5,924 nucleotides of DNA, from positions 1 to 5,924 of the forward strand of contig DAOWKF010000003.1 in the NCBI GenBank assembly GCA_030640045.1, given 5' to 3'. Below are positions 1 through 5,281 of this stretch, piece after piece (within the stretch, counting starts at the first letter, position 1; every line of letters starts with the position of its first letter). Both the position numbers and the translations under genes were made by a program. Under the pieces are notes generated by a model. That model was not told the origin of the DNA and searched no databases. It saw nothing but the letters and a program-made list of their open reading frames with translations. The DNA is from Candidatus Omnitrophota bacterium (GTDB lineage Bacteria > NPL-UPA2 > BS750m-G34).

Positions 1-824
1 AAATCATAGAAGTAATAAAAGGGACTGGTATGAGTAATCCCGAGCCAGTAAGAGCGAGGGATTATTAAAATCTCAATAAGACCGGAAAGAAAATGTCTTA
101 AGTCTATAATGGCAAAGGGGGTGGTAAGGAAAAACCCCAGGAAACAGAAAAAAACAGCATGGATAAATTTCTTTTTAGAGACAATAAAAAAAGGGGAAAT
201 AATTGGCCAAGCACTATACTTAATACCAATAGCTATGCCTCCGAAAAAGGCCGCAAGAGGAATAAGATTGCGCAGTCCCGTGCAATGACAGACAAAAAAG
301 AGGCTGAGCAAAATAAAGAAAAGGCTTGCTATATCAGTGGTGGCATAGTGGCTATGCTTAATGTAAATGAAATTAAGACTTAAAAAAAGAGCGGCAGCCA
401 TACCGACCGAAGTGCTATAGGCCTTCTTCCCCAGACCATAGATGAGCCACACCGCGCCTGCGCCTAAAAGAGCCGAATAGAAACGTCCGAGCCAGTGAAA
501 TAGAATGAGATCAGCCTGATAATTATGAAAGCCCAGACCCAAAAATGAAATGAATTTAAAGCCTAAAAGAAGGAGATATATAAATCCTGTCGGGTAGTAA
601 AAATTTTTCGGATTTAAACTCCCATCCTGCGCCATAGTCCGGGCGAGAGCAGTTAGTTTTGTCTCATCCGGATGGAAAAAATAAGGAAACCCGAAAGTAT
701 TTCCACTGATGCGAAGGCTAAAGCCTAGAAGGAATATGACACAAAGGGCCATTGCGATGAGCGTATGCGTGGAACTTCGCAGGGCTCGCAATGACGTATC
801 AGGCCCTATTCTTCCCCACCGCAT
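1..824 (-). CDS. GT-C fold (ArnT/PMT_2-like) membrane glycosyltransferase, partial
   Basis: The frame is open from an ATG at 824 to the left edge, giving 274 complete residues with no stop; the C-terminus lies outside the window. A hydrophobic helix at about residues 22-36 is followed by a first periplasmic loop with HPDE at 51-54. This is the acidic motif expected in GT39/GT83-type polyprenyl-phosphate-sugar-dependent transferases, where the Asp is catalytic. HSHYATTD (157-164) and TTPFAIID (234-241) match the usual pattern after later helices, with further hydrophobic segments between. Expected role: transfer of a sugar from a polyprenyl-phosphate donor to lipid or glycan on the periplasmic side; donor and acceptor cannot be read from sequence. 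The start is chosen because GGAGG lies 8 nt upstream. The next in-frame ATG (752, residue 25) has no ribosome binding site. It overlaps the preceding gene by 26 nt, suggesting translational coupling. Residues about 11-25 are encoded by a REP-like inverted repeat. Confidence 0.85.
   Translation of the reverse strand, partial: MRWGRIGPDTSLRALRSSTHTLIAMALCVIFLLGFSLRISGNTFGFPYFFHPDETKLTALARTMAQDGSLNPKNFYYPTGFIYLLLLGFKFISFLGLGFHNYQADLILFHWLGRFYSALLGAGAVWLIYGLGKKAYSTSVGMAAALFLSLNFIYIKHSHYATTDIASLFFILLSLFFVCHCTGLRNLIPLAAFFGGIAIGIKYSAWPIISPFFIVSKKKFIHAVFFCFLGFFLTTPFAIIDLRHFLSGLIEILIIPRSYWLGITHTSPFYYFYD
750..796. repeat. REP-like imperfect palindrome (CGTCATTGCGAG type)
   Basis: CATTGCGA at 750-757 is exactly complementary to TCGCAATG at 786-793, and GCG (761-763) can pair with CGC (778-780) further in. 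On the minus strand the right arm reads CGTCATTGCGAG from 796. That resembles a short palindromic repeat family I recall as scattered through many bacterial genomes; this is memory, not a search. It lies wholly inside the 5' coding region of the GT-C glycosyltransferase and keeps its frame open. Only one copy is visible here. Confidence 0.5.
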
Positions 825-1707
825 ATAATATTCCTCCGATAATAGACCGGAAAGATAGGAGCAACAGTAACAGGAAGGAAAAAGATAAAGCTATCTCACC
901 TTCCAGACCTACCTTATTAAATAACCAGACATAAACGCCTTCTCTGATCCCCAGACCATTTATAGCGAGAGGCAACGCGCTTATAATAATAGTCAATGAA
1001 CTAAAATAGGCAATTTGCGTAAAAGTAAGTTTAAGACTTAAAGCCCCCGCGACTGCCCAGCAGAAAAATATGCCCAGGATCTGAGAAATTATCGATGTAA
1101 TAATAGCGCGAAAAATCCTCTTTTTCCCGTGCCGGTACCGGGCAAAGATATCGCGCAGTTGCGAAAAAAACTTAAAACGCGCGAAAAATTTCGGCAGAAA
1201 AAAAGTAACCGGTATAATTACCCATAAAACCGCCAGGATCAATCTGATATCTGCGCCGGTAATCGCCCGATTTAAAGGCGAAAATGAAGTTATAGTAGCG
1301 ATAAAAAGAAGTGAGCAGAGCCCCATCACCCTTGTCATCAAGACACTTGTGGCGGCGTGATTAAACTTAATTTCCCTGGTTAATCTATGTATCTTATAAA
1401 CATCGCCGCCAACGCTTGTTGGAAGAAAATTACTAAAAAATGCGCCGATCAGATATAACGAAAATAATTTTTTAATGCTCATTCTGATACGATGGATCGA
1501 GAGGACAAATTTCCACTGGAGGGAGCTTAAAAAATCACCGATCAAATTAAGTCCAAGGGCAAAAATAAGAAATTCGCCTCTTGTCTTTTTGATATTTTGA
1601 TAGATAACAGTAAAATCGAATCTGTTAAGAAGAAAAATTATAAGGAAAAGACTAAGCCCTATCCTTAAAAAAGGCAACAGTCTTTTCAAGCCCCTTTTTA
1701 AAATCAT
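799..1707 (-). CDS. LPG-synthase-TM / UPF0104 (AglD-like) flippase-type membrane protein
   Basis: Polytopic membrane protein of 302 residues from ATG 1707, with about eight hydrophobic segments; an upstream in-frame ATG at 1731 would add eight residues. Two signatures of the lysylphosphatidylglycerol synthase TM region family (PF03706) are visible. FLPTSVGGDVYK falls at about residues 94-105, with the GGD family hallmark, and NGLGIREG at about 240-247, with the conserved G-R-E. The length of about 300 residues is usual for the stand-alone form without the aminoacyl-transferase domain. Such proteins are linked to lipid or lipid-linked sugar translocation or transfer, including archaeal AglD and neighbours of GT2 enzymes; the exact substrate is not predictable. 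Start 1707 is preferred because GGAAGG sits 6 nt upstream, while 1731 has no clear site. It overlaps the 3' end of the epimerase by 56 nt and the next glycosyltransferase by 26 nt. Confidence 0.85.
   Translation of the reverse strand: MILKRGLKRLLPFLRIGLSLFLIIFLLNRFDFTVIYQNIKKTRGEFLIFALGLNLIGDFLSSLQWKFVLSIHRIRMSIKKLFSLYLIGAFFSNFLPTSVGGDVYKIHRLTREIKFNHAATSVLMTRVMGLCSLLFIATITSFSPLNRAITGADIRLILAVLWVIIPVTFFLPKFFARFKFFSQLRDIFARYRHGKKRIFRAIITSIISQILGIFFCWAVAGALSLKLTFTQIAYFSSLTIIISALPLAINGLGIREGVYVWLFNKVGLEGEIALSFSFLLLLLLSFRSIIGGILYAVGKNRA
833..837 (-). promoter_or_regulatory. Ribosome binding site of the GT-C glycosyltransferase
   Basis: A perfect GGAGG on the minus strand lies 8 nt before the ATG at 824, inside the 3' end of the preceding membrane-protein gene. 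It decides the start of the glycosyltransferase in favour of 824 over the internal ATG at 752. Confidence 0.75.
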
Positions 1708-2578
1708 ATTCTGCCTTCCATCCAAGTTCATTCCGGATAAGTGTGGTATCGAGGTAGACCTTTTCTATTTCGCCGGCCCTGCGCGGCCTGTAGATAGGTT
1801 CTTGAGAAAAATGAAGGAACGATTTAAGATACTTGAATATCTCATTGACACTCCTGCCACAGGAAGTCCCGATATTAAAACTCTTTCCTTCTCCTTTGGT
1901 TAAGGCGAGCTCATTAGCTTGAACCACATCTTCGACAAACACATAGTCGCGTAATTGCTCTCCATTTCCATAAATGTTTGGCGGATTAGAGGCAAGCATG
2001 GTGCTGATAAAAATGGCTACTACCCCGGCCTCTCCTGTATGATCCTGCCGCGGTCCATAGACATTGCCGTATCTTAAAACTGTATAAGAAATATTATTGG
2101 TATGCCTGTAGGCATAAAGGTATTTTTCAACCGTCAATTTACTTATCCCATAGGGCGATTCCGGACGAAAAAGGGAATCTTCTTTAAATGGTAACTCCCT
2201 CTTATCCCCTTCCCCGTAAATGGCACCACCGGAAGAGGCAAAGATAAATTTATTGACCTTATATTTGACTGATTGTTCCAGGAGACGGAGTGATCCCATA
2301 ATATTAATCCCGGCGTCAAATACCGGATCCTCGAGAGCCTTACGCACATCGATCTGCGCAGCATGATGATTAACCACATGTGGTTTTTCTTTTTTAAAGA
2401 CCTCTTCTATTTCCGGAGAGCTGATATCAAGCTGGTAAAAGGCAGCGCGGGGATTAATGTTTCTCTTTTTCCCCGAAGAGAGATTGTCGATAATACTAAC
2501 CTTGTGGCCAAGGTCTATGTATCTATCGACAATATGAGATGCAATAAAACCGGCCCCACCGGTAACAAGTATATTCAT
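1652..2578 (-). CDS. GalE-like NAD-dependent nucleotide-sugar epimerase (extended SDR)
   Basis: Cytoplasmic enzyme of 308 residues from ATG 2578. It starts directly with the Rossmann strand MNILVTGGAGFIAS (the glycine-rich NAD motif, with A where most homologues have G), followed by D31 at the end of the second strand, expected to bind the adenosine ribose. The SSGGAIYG stretch (115-122) and the Y143-x3-K147 pair form the catalytic Ser-Tyr-Lys set. RYGNVYGPRQ (169-178) and YGNGEQLRDYVFVEDV are the usual substrate-side motifs of UDP-glucose 4-epimerase-like proteins. The length fits the family. Epimerase versus dehydratase or another sugar-nucleotide reaction cannot be fully separated from sequence; the 4-epimerase-like subgroup is most likely. 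An ATG at 2596 would add six residues. I chose 2578 because homologues begin at the Rossmann strand. It follows the transferase gene by 26 nt (8 nt if 2596 is used) and overlaps the next gene, consistent with one operon. Confidence 0.9.
   Translation of the reverse strand: MNILVTGGAGFIASHIVDRYIDLGHKVSIIDNLSSGKKRNINPRAAFYQLDISSPEIEEVFKKEKPHVVNHHAAQIDVRKALEDPVFDAGINIMGSLRLLEQSVKYKVNKFIFASSGGAIYGEGDKRELPFKEDSLFRPESPYGISKLTVEKYLYAYRHTNNISYTVLRYGNVYGPRQDHTGEAGVVAIFISTMLASNPPNIYGNGEQLRDYVFVEDVVQANELALTKGEGKSFNIGTSCGRSVNEIFKYLKSFLHFSQEPIYRPRRAGEIEKVYLDTTLIRNELGWKAEYDFKKGLEKTVAFFKDRA
1714..1719 (-). promoter_or_regulatory. Ribosome binding site favouring the 1707 start
   Basis: GGAAGG on the minus strand, 6 nt before the ATG at 1707 and inside the upstream epimerase gene. 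The alternative ATG at 1731 lacks a comparable purine-rich site, so this element decides the start. Confidence 0.5.
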
Positions 2579-2604
2579 CCCGTTAGAAGTCCCCATTTTT
2601 TTCG

Positions 2605-3702
2605 TTAACGATCTTTCTTCCTGGTGCGGTGGTTAGTGAAACGATTAGTAAAAAGATCGAATTCCTTCTGCGAAAGTCCAAGCCGTCCCACTACAAGGAA
2701 TATGACAATCCCTATGACAATAAGAAGGACAGCGGCAAATTCGTCTTTGACTGCGGTAAAGCTGAAGGCAACCAGTCCAAGCACAATAGTAATAATGTAA
2801 ATAAATATGACAACCTGGCGATGGCTTAAGCCCAAACCCAAAAGACGATGGTGAAAATGTTCCTGGTCAGCCTGAAAGGGATGGCTGCCGCTTAAAAAAC
2901 GCCTAAAAATAGCAAGCATTGTATCAATAATAGGTACACCTAAAGCAATAAATGGGACAAGGAGAGCAAAGAGCACAGTGCTTTTACGATAACTGGCTAT
3001 AGCTATGGCAGACAGGAGGAAACCCAAAAACATACTGCCGGTATCCCCCATAAAAATCTTGGCCGGATTAAAATTAAAGCGTAAAAAGGCTAAAGTAGTC
3101 CCGGCCATAGCGCCGGTAAGCAAGGCAACTGCAGTATCGCCCTGGTGGATAGCTACAAGAAATAGGGTAATCGAGACAATTGAGACTACCCCGCATGCCA
3201 GACCGTCCAATCCATCAATAATATTAATTGCATTGGTAAGCCCGACTATCCAGAAAAGTGTAATCGGGACCGCCAGCCACCCAAAGTTAATGCTGGAATA
3301 ATCCGTAAAAGGATTTGTAAGACACTTTATCTTGAAATTAAATCCATAGATAAGAAGAAGAGCGGCAAGAATCTGAAAAGCGAACTTTAACTTCGCATTG
3401 GCCCCCTTTATATCGTCATATAGTCCAAGAAAAAAAATAATTGAGCTGCTTGCAAAAAGTGCCAGAACTGTCCGGAGGAAACGTGAAGGTAAATTAGAAG
3501 ACAGAAAAAGAACAGGAATTAAGGCTAAAAAAAAGGATATGTATATTGCGACCCCGCCTAATCTGGGGGTAGGCACAGAATGAATTTTACGCTCGTTGGG
3601 ATAGTCTATGTATTTCCGTTTTAAACAGATACGGCGGATTAACGGGGTGAGAAGATAGGTTAATCCGAACGCTAATACAAAAACACTTATATATCCCAAC
3701 AA
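2605..3702 (-). CDS. WecA/TagO-type polyprenyl-phosphate HexNAc-1-phosphate transferase
   Basis: Integral membrane enzyme of 365 residues with about ten hydrophobic helices, of the MraY/WecA superfamily (PF00953, Glycos_transf_4). It is expected to transfer a HexNAc-1-phosphate from a UDP-sugar to undecaprenyl phosphate on the cytoplasmic face, the first step of a lipid-linked glycan. Motifs in order: DYPNERKIH (33-41) and PRLGG (46-50); the Mg-binding DD at 96-97; NAINIIDGLDGL (157-168); FMGDTGS (217-223); and the C-terminal HPFQADQEHFHHR (274-286), whose HHR is typical of WecA/TagO rather than MraY. The start is a TTG at 3702, followed directly by a second TTG, with no strong ribosome binding site. 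It lies only 17 nt after the lipoprotein stop, so translation may be coupled. The hydrophilic tail (NHRTRKKDR) is cytoplasmic by the positive-inside rule. The sugar (GlcNAc, GalNAc, QuiNAc and others) is not determined. Confidence 0.92.
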   Translation of the reverse strand: MLGYISVFVLAFGLTYLLTPLIRRICLKRKYIDYPNERKIHSVPTPRLGGVAIYISFFLALIPVLFLSSNLPSRFLRTVLALFASSSIIFFLGLYDDIKGANAKLKFAFQILAALLLIYGFNFKIKCLTNPFTDYSSINFGWLAVPITLFWIVGLTNAINIIDGLDGLACGVVSIVSITLFLVAIHQGDTAVALLTGAMAGTTLAFLRFNFNPAKIFMGDTGSMFLGFLLSAIAIASYRKSTVLFALLVPFIALGVPIIDTMLAIFRRFLSGSHPFQADQEHFHHRLLGLGLSHRQVVIFIYIITIVLGLVAFSFTAVKDEFAAVLLIVIGIVIFLVVGRLGLSQKEFDLFTNRFTNHRTRKKDR

Positions 3703-3719
3703 TCTTCGATTACAGTTTG

Positions 3720-4427
3720 TTAGTATCGCGGCAAGGTTGAGATAATATTTCGACAGACTTTTTGGGTTGGCTTCTTATAGCTTATATGATAAGGAAAATC
3801 CCCTGGTTTGGCGTAGCAATATCCCTTGACTATAGGGTAACCGGCCATATTTGCCTCCAGAGAGGTATTGCCATGGGTAATGGTGGAGACCTGTTTAATT
3901 TTATCCCGCGCCTCCCACAATAGTTCACCGCTTTGGACATCAACCATTTTAATCGTAAGTCCGACACCGGTCCATCGGCTGCCATTCTGCTGAAAACGCG
4001 CGAATTCTGTTATCTTCCCTACCAGGATGGCATCCGCATTAAGCTGAGAACCTAATTCACGTAATCGTTCAGGAGTAAGGACTCTTTCCTCATACACATC
4101 GCCGAAAAAACCTTTATCAACCCAGTCCATTTTGGATTTATCAAGCGATAAAGTTATATCAACCTTTTCAGGAGAAATTATTTCATACCTGGTCTTACGG
4201 GCCAATTCTTTTACAAAAATGCCGGTCACTAAAGATGATGCTTCTTCTCGTGCCCCGCTTACACGGAAGGCTGCATAGTCATTAACCTCCACAATAAAAG
4301 GAAAAACCGCTACCTTTCTTGCACTGGCTACTCTGGCATCCGGATTGACAACAGAATAATCTACCGTTGCGCAGCTAATGAATGACAATAGGACAAAACA
4401 TAAACCAACATAAACAAAATTTCTCAT
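3720..4427 (-). CDS. Putative envelope lipoprotein, CsgG/GNA1162 (DUF799)-like
   Basis: Protein of 235 residues. The N-terminus has a short charged start, a hydrophobic core (about 5-18) and a cysteine at 19 in SFISC. This is a plausible lipobox, although Phe at -3 is less usual than Leu. After the Cys, a linker leads into KVAVFPFIV (38-46), a strand like the first one of CsgG/LpoB/GNA1162-type periplasmic domains. ADAILVGKITEF (121-132) and LTIKMVDVQSGELLWEA (157-173) match the later strands, where homologues carry 'D..tG..lw'. The C-terminal part (about 185-235) is Tyr/Lys rich with no recognised motif. The likely place is the outer or inner membrane, facing the periplasm; the molecular role is unknown. 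A very strong ribosome binding site (AAAGGAGGG, 7 nt spacing) fixes the start at 4427. It is the first gene of the apparent operon; a link to glycan assembly is inferred from position alone. Confidence 0.75.
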   Translation of the reverse strand: MRNFVYVGLCFVLLSFISCATVDYSVVNPDARVASARKVAVFPFIVEVNDYAAFRVSGAREEASSLVTGIFVKELARKTRYEIISPEKVDITLSLDKSKMDWVDKGFFGDVYEERVLTPERLRELGSQLNADAILVGKITEFARFQQNGSRWTGVGLTIKMVDVQSGELLWEARDKIKQVSTITHGNTSLEANMAGYPIVKGYCYAKPGDFPYHISYKKPTQKVCRNIISTLPRY

Positions 4428-4434
4428 GACTTTT

Positions 4435-4443
4435 CCCTCCTTT
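4435..4443 (-). promoter_or_regulatory. Strong ribosome binding site of the lipoprotein gene
   Basis: AAAGGAGGG on the minus strand, 7 nt before ATG 4427. This is the longest match to the 16S rRNA tail in the window, suggesting the lipoprotein is the best translated gene of the unit. Confidence 0.8.
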
Positions 4444-4471
4444 GCAGAATAATATCCGCTGTTTTTAACAA

Positions 4472-4498
4472 ATTATCATAGTATATATACAAAGTCAA
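4472..4498 (-). promoter_or_regulatory. Candidate sigma-70 promoter of the glycan/lipoprotein operon
   Basis: On the minus strand TTGACT (4493-4498) and GATAAT (4472-4477) are separated by 15 nt, which is short; TAATTT two bases on would give 17 nt but a poorer -10. The spacer contains a perfect 10-nt palindrome, GTATATATAC (4481-4490). It sits in the only real intergenic gap of the left half (4444-4521), which is AT-rich and holds no gene. Confidence 0.4.
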
Positions 4499-4521
4499 TA
4501 AAATTAAAAAAATTAAAATTT
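4499..4521 (-). terminator. T-rich tract just after the tRNA, possible weak terminator
   Basis: On the minus strand the tRNA CCA end is followed directly by AAAATTTTAATTTTTTT. There is no GC-rich hairpin apart from the tRNA's own arms, so termination here is only a possibility. The same AT tract could instead be an UP-like element for the promoter downstream. Confidence 0.2.
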
Positions 4522-4596
4522 TGGTGGAGGTGGCGGGGATCGAACCCGCAACCTATGCGCTGCGGACGCATCGCTCTCCCGTTGAGCTACACCCCC
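4522..4596 (-). tRNA. tRNA-Ala (anticodon CGC), CCA encoded
   Basis: A 75-nt cloverleaf folds on the minus strand. The acceptor is GGGGGTG / CACCTCC with the G3-U70 wobble that identifies alanine tRNAs, discriminator A73 and an encoded CCA. The D-arm GCTC/GAGC has a 7-nt loop containing GG. The anticodon arm is ATGCG/CGCAT with loop TCCGCAG, placing CGC at 34-36 (reads GCG, Ala). There is a 5-nt variable loop, and the T-arm GCGGG/CCCGC has loop TTCGATC. The tertiary pairs G18-U55, G19-C56, T54-A58 and A15-U48 can all form. Odd point: position 33 is C, where U is almost invariant, and U32 could wobble-pair with G38. The 5' 44 nt also encode the end of the upstream DNA glycosylase, so release from a shared transcript would cut that mRNA. 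No promoter of its own is evident. Confidence 0.9.
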
Positions 4597-5245
4597 ACAC
4601 CAAAGGACAAATGTTACAGCGTGGTTTTGTTCTGCATATATCCTTCCCCAGGCGGACAATAAGGGCATGATATTCATTATATAGCGCGGTATCTCGAGGG
4701 AGGTTTTCCATAAATAGTTTCTGGATATGCTCATAACTTGCCTTAGGCTTAAGGTGCCCTAGCCGCTCAAAGATACGTCTGGTATATGCATCAACCACAA
4801 ATACGGTTTTTTCCCCTGCATAGAGCAAAATTGAATCTGCTGTCTCCGGTCCAATACCTTTAACATTGAGTAATTCTTCTCTTATCTTCTCTACAGGTTC
4901 TTTGAAGAAATGGTTAAGATTTCCATGATAGTCATTATAAAAAAAATTGACTACAGATTTAAGGCGGGTTGACTTAATACGATAATAACCCGAAGGCCTG
5001 AGCAGTGGGTAAAGTTTTTGAGTTGGAATATTAGCTAACGTATTTAGATTAAGTGCGTTGGCTTTTCGAAGATTCGCTATAGCCTTTTCCACATTTGACC
5101 AAGCAGTATTTTGAGTGAGGATTGCTCCTACTATCACTTCAAATCTAGTTTTTCCCGGCCACCATCTTTGAGGTCCAAAGGCATTGAATAAAACCTGATA
5201 TATTTTATATAAATTTTTCGGCTTTTTCTTATCACAAAATTTCAT
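4553..5245 (-). CDS. Endonuclease III-related DNA glycosylase (COG2231 / HhH-GPD)
   Basis: Base-excision repair enzyme of 230 residues in the HhH-GPD superfamily, of the endonuclease III-related COG2231 type (which includes Helicobacter MagIII) rather than true Nth. The N-terminal FEVIVGAILTQNTAWSNVEKAI (35-56) is characteristic of that group. The helix-hairpin-helix is VKGIGPETADSIL (128-140), and the catalytic Asp is D152 in VVDAYTRR. The residue matching E. coli Nth Lys120 is E134, so a monofunctional glycosylase without lyase activity is predicted. C204-x5-C210-x2-C213-x5-C219 is the expected [4Fe-4S] motif. C219 and the 11 residues after it are encoded inside the tRNA-Ala gene (last 44 nt overlap). 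The tail after C219 (SSTGERCVRSA) is therefore a tRNA-derived extension. The ATG at 5245 has no good ribosome binding site, and the substrate is unknown. It follows the GGGGACAG repeat element by 11 nt. Confidence 0.88.
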   Translation of the reverse strand: MKFCDKKKPKNLYKIYQVLFNAFGPQRWWPGKTRFEVIVGAILTQNTAWSNVEKAIANLRKANALNLNTLANIPTQKLYPLLRPSGYYRIKSTRLKSVVNFFYNDYHGNLNHFFKEPVEKIREELLNVKGIGPETADSILLYAGEKTVFVVDAYTRRIFERLGHLKPKASYEHIQKLFMENLPRDTALYNEYHALIVRLGKDICRTKPRCNICPLVWGCSSTGERCVRSA

Positions 5246-5256
5246 ACCACAAATAA

Positions 5257-5281
5257 AATTAAATACACTGTCCCCTTAATT
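5257..5281. repeat. 25-nt GGGGACAG element with inverted ends
   Basis: AATTAA (5257-5262) and TTAATT (5276-5281) are inverted copies flanking TACACTGTCCCC; on the minus strand the element reads TTAA-GGGGACAGTGTA-TTTAATT. I recall very similar GGGGACAGTATACTTAATT sequences flanking Y1/REP-associated transposase genes in several MAG lineages, but no search was made. The left copy of the arms forms the stop codon of the winged-helix frame (TAA, 5276-5278). No transposase gene is present in the window. Confidence 0.5.

Noticed and set aside
159..383. Plus-strand 74-residue open frame
   Set aside because: Lysine- and asparagine-rich antisense shadow of the GT-C glycosyltransferase, whose minus-strand frame is continuous here and carries family motifs.
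2143..2379. Minus-strand 78-residue frame
   Set aside because: Lies entirely inside the epimerase gene in another frame, with no recognisable domain or ribosome binding site.
2363..2608. Plus-strand 81-residue frame
   Set aside because: Antisense to the NAD-binding half of the epimerase; no protein-like features.
3005..3301. Plus-strand 98-residue frame
   Set aside because: Antisense to the most conserved part of the WecA-like transferase; its openness comes from the codon pattern of the real gene. The plus-strand frames at 2629-2829 and 3398-3583 are rejected for the same reason.
4522..4596. tRNA-Arg(CCG) by shifting the anticodon one base, which would restore U33
   Set aside because: The shift destroys the ATGCG/CGCAT anticodon stem, and the G3-U70 pair, G20 and A73 fit alanine.
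4513..4734. Minus-strand 73-residue frame ending GVAQRESDASAAHRLRVRSPPPPPKF
   Set aside because: Its C-terminal half is the tRNA-Ala gene read as protein, a common false call; the rest is an out-of-frame reading of the DNA glycosylase.
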